This document shows, piece by piece, positions 37,101 to 49,100 of a stretch of DNA of 64,000 nt. How positions within the stretch are numbered: position 1 is the first letter of the stretch; each line of letters begins with the position of its first letter. The translations under genes and the position numbers were made by a program. Below the pieces are notes generated by a model. That model did not search any database. It saw only the letters and a list, made by a program, of their open reading frames with translations, and was not told the DNA's origin. The DNA is taken from NCBI RefSeq assembly GCF_024763615.1, contig NC_077224.1, positions 67,528,712 through 67,592,711 on the forward strand. The letters are read 5' to 3'. Source of the DNA: Phlebotomus papatasi (Eukaryota > Arthropoda > Insecta > Diptera > Psychodidae).

Positions 37101-40100
37101 GCATTCGGGATTTCAGCTTTTCGGATTTTGACGTATTAGGGATTTAAGCCTATTAGGGATTACGATTCATTTGGGATTTTAGTCTTCCAGGTCGATCCGC
37201 ATTGGTAATTTTGATCCATTCGGAATTTCAATCGATTCGGGATATTGCTTTCGACTCATTCGGAAATTTGGCCTATCCGGATACCAATCCAATCGAAATA
37301 CTGGCTAACTCGAGATTTCAAATTTATTCCGGATTTTGCCTCTACCGAATTTCGACCCATTTGGAATTGTGACGCATTCGCGCTTTTGGCCATTCGGGAT
37401 ATCAACCCAATCGAAATATTGGCTAAAGCAGGATTTCAAATTCATTCCGGATTTTGCATCTATCGAATTTCGACCTATTCGGAATTTCAATCGATTCGAG
37501 CTTTTGGCCGTTCGGGATACCGATCCAATCGAAATATTGGCTAAATCTGGATTTTAGATTCATTCCGGCTTTTGCCTCTACCGAATTTCGACCCATTCGG
37601 AAGTGTGACCCATTCGCGCTTTTGGGTTTTCGGGATACTGATCCATTCGAAATCTTGGTCCATTTCAGATTTCTGTCTGTTTCGACCCAATCGGGATTTC
37701 GACACACATCAAGATTTGGACTATTCGGAATTTTGGCACATTTGAGATTTCAACTCATTCTGGATATCGGTTTATTCGGGATTCCGACGTATTAGGGATT
37801 TCAATTCATTTGGGATTTTGGCCTTTCGGATCGGTCCATTGGTGATCTTGGCCCATTAGGAATTTCAATCCAATCGAGTTATTACTTCTGCGGGATTTCT
37901 TTCAACCCATTTGGGATTTTGACTCTTCGAAATTTCAACGCACACGGAATTTTGGCGCTTCGGAATTTTAACATATTAGGGATTTCGACTCATTCGGAAT
38001 TTTGGCCTTTCGGGATACCGATCAAATCGAAATACTGGCTAACTCAGGATTTCAAATCCATTCCAGATTTTGCCTCTACCGAATTTCGACCCATTCGGAA
38101 TTGTGACGCTTTCGCGCTTTTGGCCTTTCGGGATACCGATCCATTCGAAGTCTTGATCCATTTAAGATTTGTATCCATTCGGGATTTTTCCTCTACCAGA
38201 TTTCGACACATTTAAGATTCTAGATATTCGGAATTTTGGCACATTTAAGATTTGAACTCATTCTGGATATCGGTGCATTCGAGATTTCGATCTATTCGGG
38301 TTTTTGAGTCTTTGGGATTTTTGCCCATATTCGGGATTTCGAGTCATTCGGGATTTGGGTTCTTTAATATATCGGTAAATTCGAAATTTCGGCGCACTCG
38401 CGAGTTTTCATTCGGCTTCGTAATTTTTACCGAGACCCGAAAAAACTTGCAATTCAATTTTCGAAGTAGCAATTTATGCAGCAGTGTCTAAAAAAAAATA
38501 TGTTTCAACTTATCGAGTAGGAAATTCTAAATGAACTTGAAGAAATTTGAAAAACACGAATTTGTTAACTTCACAAGAAAATATAGTTTTTCTTTTTCAG
38601 GGCTTGCAGAAAAATTGGTAGATATTTCAGTTCGAAAATTTCAAGATTTTTGAGTAAAACAATTAAAATAAGAGAATATTCATTGAGTTCAAAATATGTA
38701 AGTCATAAAATTTAAAAAATGCATGAAGTACAGTTGCTGAAATAACTGACAATATAATTGCTCCGAAGTGTTCGAGCAATAAAAGAAATCAATTAATCCC
38801 ATAAATATTAAAATAAAAGACTTACCGTGATTCTTCTCACTGAGAAGTGATCTTGTGGCGGGCAGAAAGATTTCCATAAGTTCCGGAACACGCCGAATCA
38901 CCCTAAAAGCACACAGAGCAGCTTTCTTTCTGATGTATGCATTGGGTGATTTCATAAGACGTTCAACCTCACTGGCCAGATCGCGTGCCATTTCAGGTGA
39001 GGCAATTGCACCCAAAGTGCACAGTGCTAGTCCAACCACAAATTGTGTAGGACTATTTAAATCACTGGAAGAAGAATTAAAACAGTTTTTAGATATATTT
39101 CCCCCCAAACAGTCTTTCTTTTTGTTTTCTAATTAACTTTGAGGGCTGTTCACTGACCGAATGAATCACACAATATTCCCTTCATTTTCCCCTCCATTGA
39201 TTTCATTAGTACTTTTCGGGTGAATAATTTTTCAATAGATTGTCGATAGAATTGAATTACTTTTTATTGTCGAAAAGTTTCAAGTCTTCCAGGTCATATT
39301 ATTTTGGAGATGCTGTTTTTGATATTTGTCTTGAATCTTGCATCATACTTTTATCTACGCATCATTAGACAATTGTGTAGAAATAATATTTCTTGGTGTT
39401 TTATTTTCGAAAATTTATTTCTGGTTTTTTGATTGTGAATATTACTATGAAGCTTAATTTATTTTTTTATTCCAGCAGTATAATCCCTGGATTTTTTTAA
39501 CTCTCCTTCCAAAATTCCACCTTTCTCCCTCGGGAGACCAATTATCTCAACTAATCTTCGCGTATCAGACAATTTCTGAGAAATATCGTCACGCTGTTTG
39601 CCCGTCTGTCTGTCTGTCCGTTCGGCTGTCGTCAGTTCTAGAAACCAAACGGTAAGAGATAGCGAATCTAGATCTTCGGGAGACCCCTCCCAAACAAGTC
39701 GACCTTTCATTTCCTTCTGAAAACATGTTTTTTGGAATTGCTCGAAAACGCGTCATGCGATTCTTTTGTCATTTTCTGATATGTTTCAAATTTTAAGGAT
39801 ATCCAGGCGGACATTTCGTCCTTAAACGAAAATACCGATGAATCATTCCTAATAACAGTTTTTCAAGGTCAAAGGTTAAAAAGGCTCTACTGAACGTATT
39901 TTTCATCCGAATTGTATCATTTTAAGCTCGTTGGAAAGGCCTTGGAATTTTCGATAAAACCAAACTGTTTCCAACTGGTTATGAATCGGTAATGAACCGA
40001 TTCATAATCGATAACTAATTTTTATTCGAAATTCAATTATATTACTCCTGAGGTGTATTTTGGACAATATTTTGAGTGATTTATAAATCGGCTCAAATTG

Positions 40101-43100
40101 GTTTTGGACTGGTAATGAACCGATAAGTAATTTTCGTCCGAAAATCAATTCTATTGCTCAAACTATTTTGGGGATCTTTAAATCGATTGAGAACCGGTAA
40201 ACATTAAAAAAAATGTGAAAATACTTTTGAGGTATAGCATCTAAATCACAAGTTCGCGCATTCCGCAAAGCCTGGGACGCTTTGCTTCACCCTTTTCCTC
40301 TACTTTAGGGTGGAATTACCACTTCTCGCGAGTCGAAAAATAATAATTATTCGTATTGGCTTTACGATTTTGAGCATTTATTAGAGCAATATATTAAACA
40401 AGTGCATCGAATCCAATATTTCTCACCAAATATACTAAAAGTGTCATCAAATTTTCGTCAAGCAAAATATACCTTTTTTGATAAATAATTTTTCTATTGA
40501 ATATTTAATTACACTTTTGGAGTACATGAAATTTGTATATAGTTAATTAATATTTCATTTTATATTATTGTTATATAAAAATGAGGCATGGCGTAAAGTG
40601 GTAATATTCTGGAATTCATTTACCACCTGTCGCCATTTCTTTTCAATAGGCGACCCTAACTTCACTTCGTATATTTTGAGTTGTCAAATCTGCATTGTTT
40701 ACTTTCTGCAATAGTCTAATAATTTGATTTCTCAAAATAAAAGTGAAGAAAAATATTTTAAAGTAAGTACTAAAAAGGTGATCATGACGAGAAAGAAATG
40801 CTAAATGTATTCTTTGCATAATATTTCTCAAAATAATCGAGTTTGATATTTTTCCAAGTGGGTGGCGAGAAGTGGTAAAAAGTGGCGACGAAGTGGTTAT
40901 TTTTGCATTGTTTATAAAAATCCATTTTTTTAACTAGTCCAATGTTAAATAGTACGACTATTGTTTTCATGAATCTAGAGCCAATACATTTAGGTATCCT
41001 TGTGTCAAATTTGAGTTATCTTGTAATAAGGGTTCAAAAGTTAAAATAAAATTAATTCCCGTTTTTCCTAAACATGGCGATAAGTAGTCATTCCAACCCA
41101 GTTCTGTTTTTTTGGTCTTTTGCTATATTTTACAACCGTCTCAATGGCTTATACATTTTGAGAAAGAAGCATTTTTAGTGTTTAACTCTTTCCGGACCGC
41201 AGCATATGCTGCAAGCCAATTTCACAATTTTTAATCAAAAATATCTAAGCTCAGGAATTAATTGAAGTCCTACAAAAAATATCTTACATTTGGACATCCT
41301 TATAGTTTGTAATCATCCACAAGAATCGGATTTTTATCAGTTCTGAATAATTAAAAAACATTGTTTTTGATAGAAGATGTATATGCTTCTTTGGGTACTA
41401 CAGTCCCAAAAGAGACGAAAGAGTTAAGGGCAGAATCACATCGACAATAAAATGTTCGCCGTAGCCTCACAGTTTTTCGTCAATTTACGCATTTTCATTG
41501 CAATTCTTACGCAAATTTTCCATTACCGTATTACCTTATCTCATACTCGGTGGCACTAGGTGAAAATAATATAAGAAAATTGAAGAAATAAAACGAAAAC
41601 GCGATAATTCGGTGACCAAAAAACTGTACGATTAACTTCTCTTACAAATTTTTGCTCATCGTTTCTTAGTGCTACCGAGTATGAGATAAGGTAATACGGT
41701 AATGGAAAATTTGCGTAAGAATTGCAATGAAAATGCGTAAATTAACGAAATACGATAAGCATTTTACTGTCAATGTGATTCTGCCCTAAATCCGTTGTAA
41801 GTTGGGCACCACCGCTAAGACAGCAGTGAATGCAAATATTTCTTGCCTGTTTTTTCGGCTTTAAGAATGTAAAGCTTCAAAAAAAGCTTTTTTCTTTTCA
41901 AATTAATAAATAAATTCAATGTACGATTGTTTAGGCCGATCACTTAAGGCCAAATTCACGGAATAAATAATCTCAAGGATCAGCCTGATTTTATTTAGGG
42001 ACTTTCACCTACAATGTTGACAAAAATTACCATTTTTACGGAATTTTGACATTGATTTTTGACATATTCGACTATTTCCTTCAAAAAAAAAATTTTTTTT
42101 GACGAAAATTCCTATTAATTTGAAAAGGCTTTAAAATGTGTGCCAAGCCTATTTCTTTTAAAGTAGTTTTAATTTTCAAAATATTTTGAACAAGTCTTCT
42201 TATTAATATAATTCACTTTTAATTCGAAGCGTTTATTTATAAAATACACTCTACACAACAATTCGCTTAATGGCCTCTACACACTAGAGAAATTTATGTT
42301 CATATTGAAGCAATATTCCCTACGCTTGTGTAGGAAAAACTCTTCGATATGAACATATTTTTCTCTAGTGTGTAGAGGCCATAAACAAATATATATCAGT
42401 TTTTACGAAATATTTATTTAACAAGAAAAATCTTCTATTGACAATCAAAAATTACTTAAAACAGAAATAATTTTCTAGTTTTCTAAAGTAATTTTTATTT
42501 TTTTATTCCTTCCGAAAATTATTTTTTCAGCCATTTTCTTCAACTTTATATTAATTTTATTGATTCTTTGCTTTAAAAGTTGTAACAATTACTGGCTCAG
42601 AGATTTTTGAATTTAAAAACACCAACATTTTTTAGGGCTAAATATTCACCAAATTGTCATAAATTTTTCTCTAAGCAAAGTTGCCTGAAATTTGAAGTCA
42701 CTTTCTCCTACTTCGATTAAAATTTGTATGGGATTTTTTTTGCACTCGCGACGACCGTTATGCTAAATATTTAAAAAGTGAGAAGTTTTTTCGCATTATA
42801 AGATACCTTACCGTATGGAGGAATAAATATTACTAAATTTTTGTTTAAATAAATTTTTTCCTTGGAGCACTGTGAGCTGAGTCCGAGATCAATTTAGGAA
42901 ATTGGCTTCAAATAGTTCCATATAAAAACGCCAACTTACCAGGCGCTTGTTTCTAACCTTTTTTTATTTAAATTTTAAAAAAGCACAATAGGGTAAATGT
43001 TCCAAATTCCGGCCAGCTTGCAATTTCGGCCACATTTTTTGTTTGTTGAATTTCCATGAATTTTCAGTTTTTGCATACTCTACAGATTATACCAGGAGGG

Positions 43101-46100
43101 TGATATTACCTCTGAAAAATGCGACCAGTTTTAGTGTGAATTTTTCCCTGTTTTCGTACACATTTCACGAGATATCTCCGAAACTACGTAGGTTGCCAAT
43201 TTGGGGTTATCGGTTGCCTCTTCCACATTAAATTGGCTTTGTTTTTGTATTAGTATTATTTACTAATTCATTCTACAATGACAGAAAATAGCTAATGAAC
43301 TCAAAAGTTTTTTCGGCACGCTAGAAACATAGGAAACGTCATGCCCCTGGATTATACTATGCAAAAAATAACAAAATATGTCGCATCGACAAACAAGATG
43401 TTTTGAAAAAGACATTGGTAGAATTCCGGAATTTGGCCCACTTACCCTAATATTGATAAAAAATGACAGACAATTTCAGAAAACCTATATATCTAGACTG
43501 GAAATGCTTCATTGACGCCTTCTTAAAAGTTCTCATAAAATTTTTAAATCTCCAAGGAAATTTCTGAGCTTGACGTAAACAACTTTCCATTGACAAAAAC
43601 CTGCCATTGAGAACTCTTCGTTCTTTTTCTCTTTTTTAGCTTACAATGTGAGTGATATTTGCTCAAGAAACGTTTGTTTGAGGCATTATCACTTTCTCTA
43701 ATGGCCATAAAAATTCCTGGCAAAAGCTTCATCAAATATTTAAATGTCAGATCCGAATTAGAAATTCGGTTTTGGATTGAAATTTCCTTAAATTGAATTG
43801 TAATTTTAATAAAATGAATTAAGTAAACAGCCCTTGGGGAAAAAAAGGATCAATGAAATTTACTTACTTTTTGAGGCAATTTGTAATAAGTAGATGAACA
43901 TCTTGTCTTTCATCGAGTAGCAACATAGCACCGAGATATCCGATCCTCTTGTCTGTAAATCGTGGACTTGCAGTCAACTTGAGGCACTCCAATTGTCCAA
44001 AGTGAGCCGGATAGCCCAGCATGTGAATGTAGAGGAGTTTGGCAATGTTACGACATCGCCAAACTGAATCCTCCTCACGGAATGTACTCCGAATGTATGC
44101 GCACTCCTTATTCACAACCGCCCTCTCCTCAGCCGCCGTCCGAGCCGCCCGGATCTGCCTGATGAGATCCCTGAGGCGCGTAGGAGTTGGCATTCTCACT
44201 GGGAAGAGGATCAAACAGAAATTCCTTGAGACTTTTATTTCCAACTTCACCAGAAATTGTAAATGTGGGAGGCACTCTTGGAGATTGTGGAGTTTTTTTT
44301 TCTTTTTTGGACTCTCTCGCTCTCTCCCTGCGAGGCACAAGACTGTGGAACTCTCGTCTAATTTACTTCTTTTTCTCTGGGACTTTGTACGGTTATTAGA
44401 CGTGTGTTATGTCACTCAATTGCGATCACCACGACATGAGACGACATCAATCCGGCTATTTTTTTCCTCTCTTATTTGAATGTGAAAGACAAAAAGCTCA
44501 TATGGGAGGAGACAAAAAGCTTATGGTAGGTGTGATTTTTTTTTGACAAATAAATTTACAAAATGTTTATTTACACCTCTATGTATTGCTTAAGTGTCTT
44601 AAATTTATTAGCAAACTCTAAGAAAGGAAATAGAAAAGTTGCATAAGACGTTCTCTACTTTCCAAATATCTTCATAAATATAATAGTTATCTCTCTAAAA
44701 TTTTCTGATTTAAAGCCTCTACACATTTGGAGCAATTTTCGTCAAAAGTTGATTTATTGAAGAAAATTGTCTGCATTATGGCCTCTACACATTGGAAGCA
44801 ATTTTTGTCAAAAATTGCTTTCTTTGAAGGAAATTCCCTGCAGCGTTGTAGGGGGAAACGTCAAATTTCTGTCAAAAATGCAATTTTTGACGAAAATTGC
44901 TCCCATGGAAACGTCAAAAATAATTTTTTGACGAAAATTGTTCTGAATGTGTGGGTACCTTAAGTCCAAAAATATTTGAATCTAATTTACATAAAGGGCA
45001 GAATCACATTGACAGTAAAATGCTCACCGTATTTCGTTAATTTATGCATTTTCATTGCAATTCTTACGCATATTTTCCATTGCCGTATTACCTTATCTCA
45101 TACTCGGTGGCACTAAAAGTGAAAATAATATAAGAAAATTGAAGAAATAAAACGAAAATTCGATAAACGGTGAGCAAAAAACTAAGAGAAATTAATCGTA
45201 GTTTTTTTTGCTCACCGTTTATCACATTTTCGTTTTATTTCTTCAATTTTCTTATATTATTTTCTTCTAGTACCACCGAGTATGAGATAAGGTAATACGG
45301 TAATCGAGAATTTGTGTAAGAATTGCAATAAAAATGCGTAAATTAACGAAATACGGTGAGCATTTTACTGTCAATGTGATTCTGCCCTAAAGCCATCTGC
45401 TGAAATTTTCTCGACTATAGCGTAGAGTTATGGATTTTGGCCATATAATCAGCATATAACTGAAATATAATTTTATCGAGGACTTATGGTATGCACATTT
45501 TCCTATTAAAATAGCCCACTTTTGCTTTGAGCGGCACAACTATTTCTTTGCTACGGTTGTCGCCGACTTACCGCGCCCGATCTCATAAAAGGAAACGACA
45601 GAAAACCAAGATTCCGGATAGCATGATAAAAAAATCGTTTTTGTGTACAGAAAAAAATATTTCGTAGGGTAAATGCCCTAATTCAAAACCATTTCCCGGC
45701 GCTTTAACTTTGACAGAAGATTCAACACATTAAGTTCATATTTTTTCTGAAGAGAATTACATAATTTTGCTACTTGACTCTTCTAGAATGTTACTGTTTA
45801 GTGAAAATTCTTTAAATATATTTTGAAAACTTCTTAAATGCAAGAAAAACACACAAGTGCAAAATGCTTCTATTGGAAACAAATTAATCTAAATGGAGAC
45901 AAGAGAAATTTTCTAATTGGAGACAAACAGTGTAATTGAAACCGCGACGAAAGGCTTCCAAAACCTTGTTGAGTTGCTCTTGAGTGCAGGATTTGTTCTT
46001 GTTCCTGGTCTTTTCTCCTTTCCCATCTCAAACAATAAGAAAATCTCTCCGAAAAAATCATATTTCCGGGGTTTCCTATTGAAGCATTTGCAGACACTTC

Positions 46101-49100
46101 AGAAAAACCCTTTTTGTTCACGAAATAGGTAATTATTTCATTTGAAAACTTCACGTACCGTTAACAATAAAGATTAGCATTCAATTTAACTAAAATTAGC
46201 CAGAAATGTGACATTAAATGTTAAACAAAACAAATAAACAACAGTCACTTTATTGTGTTTTTCATTGGAAAACATAGTCAATCGATGAAAAATTCGATGG
46301 TGAAAAGGTACACTTTTAATTTTTCTGAGAAATTAACAAATTAAAATTTGTGAATATGAATGAATTTTCGCTTTATTTGGAGCAAAATTAACTAAATAAT
46401 GAAACTGTGGTATAGAAAATATATAAATATAGTAATTTAGTACTGTATTTATCACGAAAATAGTGACGTTTCCATTTGGAGTAGCGAAAAATTTCCATTT
46501 GGAGCAGGTTTTGAATTAGCTTAATTTACTATAAATGTTCGTAAACACACAATAATTTTCATTAAGTTTTGTCAGGGCTGTGTGAAGAGAAGAAGTTTTG
46601 TCATTTGTTCGTAATGTTTTGCCAGATAAACAAACATGTATGAACGAATTTTTATATAAAAAAAGAAAAATGCTCGGTAAGTGGTCATGTTTTGTGGAAA
46701 AGTACCAACTTTTACGAACTTTTTTTAACGTATAAGATTGACGAGTATATCTAAGCTAGAGAATTGGAATAATAAATTTCCATACAATTTGGTCAATTTA
46801 ATCCTTTAATGACGGGGAAAAATAGCTCAACAGAACTAAAAAATACAGATATGCAAAGTAAATGCAAATTTCTGCATGAAATTACGTACGGAAAGCTTGA
46901 ATATAGCATAGATTTTGATAATCTTTTCCTAGATTACCTTTTTTGATTTGAATTCTGGGTGACAATTTTTTTTTAGATAGTTGCACTATTATATAATTAA
47001 ACTATGTTTGAATTAATTTAATGCAAAGAATTTAAATTCAGTAACCGTTGGAATAGCATAATCCATTAAGAACGTAATGTTACTCAGATGTAATTAATGT
47101 TACTTCTAATAGGCAAAAAACAAACGAGCAGTAAAAAATTCAAAATGGGCATTAAAAAATTAATAATGAGCAGTACAATATATAATTATGGTCAGTAAAA
47201 AACTTAAATCTTTACAAAAATGGGTCTAATTTATATATTAAACATTTAAAATAGTTGCAGATAGAATGAAAAGCCCTTTATTTTCCCTTTGCCAAAATTT
47301 GGACGACAATATCACTGTTTCAATTTTTTTGTTACTGCTCAATTTTAACATTTTACTGTTCATTTATGCAATGCTCTTCTAATATCGGAAATAATTTTAA
47401 TAACGCAAAATTTACCTTTTTCAAATGGGTAAAATGGGTAAAATACAATAAAACGGATCTTCCTAATAACTGTATCAAAACTATTGTGACATTTATTTCT
47501 TTACATCGTCCTTAATTTTATTGATAAGAAGGATCATTTGACACGCTTAAAGCAAAAACCGGTTATTTTAATAGGGAAATGCACAATAAGGTATATTAAT
47601 TCTGCTTGCAGTAACATGTTTAACCTTTAAAAAGGAAAAATCTTGTCAATTGTTATGTCCGTAAAATTATTATTACATCAACAAAATTCATAGAATTTCA
47701 GCTTTTCAACCAATGAGAAGCCAGAAAAAATCCGCCATATTAGGTGAACTTGTTTTCTATTGGTCGTCATTTTTTCTTGGAAGTTTAATTGTATTTCTGT
47801 AAATAATCTGTAAATAATTTCAACAGATATATTTTGTGTTGAAAAGCAAAAAGATAGCATTTTTCAAAGCAATAATTCAAGGCAAATTTTCCCTCTATTT
47901 TAGGTAGTGCTTAGGGGGCTTTAAAAGCAATCAAGGAAAGTCAATATAAAAACAGTCATGACCTTCCTAATGGACCTTACTCCTCTCTGAGCTAGAAATG
48001 AATTATTTACAATGTTTCTGAGGAATTTTTGAAGCATTTTATACAAGTTGTTAACTGTTGAAGGACCATTCCAACTGTTATACGGGATTTAGACTTAAGA
48101 CTTAGCCATATGGTTTTGCTTCTTAATTTCTTACCAGGCAATATGTTTTGAAAAATTTTGATTTAGGATTGGATAATTAAGGGCAAATGATCTTCTTCTT
48201 CTTCTGTTTTATGTAAGGCTGTCGGACTCACTCGGGTCCATATAGCCAGGCAAATGATCTACAGTAGAGTCTTCTAAATTTGAAGGCTCGTGGGGGGCGG
48301 AGGGTATTTTTGACATTTCACACCTCCCAAATTCTAACGATTTTTTCAAAACTAACGAAATTTATGTGAGATTAAGTTGTATTTGAATTAAATTCCCGTA
48401 CTTTCTTACAGGTCTTAGTGGTAACATATAGTAAGGTGGGGTAATTGGATCGTTTTCCGAAGAGTGCTACTTAAACGCTGGTTTTTGGACTGATGAAATT
48501 CTTTTTTACTTCTTCTAAATCCATAGAATTATTCACTGTTTCATTTAGAAACATAATATTAAAAAAATTATCAAAAATATTAAAGAAAATTTATAAAATA
48601 ATGATAATACTGAAATAAGTCAGCATGCTCTAACTGGGTCGCCTTTTCGCTAATTCACTATTAATTAAACATATCAGTGCTAGAAATTTTTTTAGTGAAG
48701 AACCCAGCTGGCACAAGATTAAAATGAGTCGATTACACTCATTTATTTAATGGATAAAAATATTATTTTTGCTTTTTCTTAAACTTGAATAGTTATATTA
48801 CGTTACTGTAGTAACTATATTACGGAAAAAAATATATTATTTTAAGTGGATTAGTCATAAACGATCCAGATAGCGAAGTGCCCGGATTAGCACACTTGAC
48901 TGTATTTTCTTTTTATTTTTTACGATCATAATGTATGCAAACATACAGGAAGAAGCACATAAATATGATTTTCATTCATCCAGAACACGAATTTTTTAAC
49001 ATAACCCCACAATTGACATTTTGAATCCAAACGCCCGTCGTTCGAATTTGAGAGATTCAAATTTGAGAAACTCTACTGTATTAGATTCTAATTCCTTCGG

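Noticed and set aside
36900..38420. CRISPR-like array
   Set aside because: Units are degenerate and contiguous, without unique spacers, in an animal genome.
37245..38491. Several 60-113-codon frames
   Set aside because: They lie in the minisatellite and are open on both strands because the unit lacks stops.
43864..44340. Start MCLAGRERESP for AP-1 gamma exon 2
   Set aside because: The acceptor at 44199 and phase fit joining to the upstream MASIRQ exon; the extra residues are intronic.
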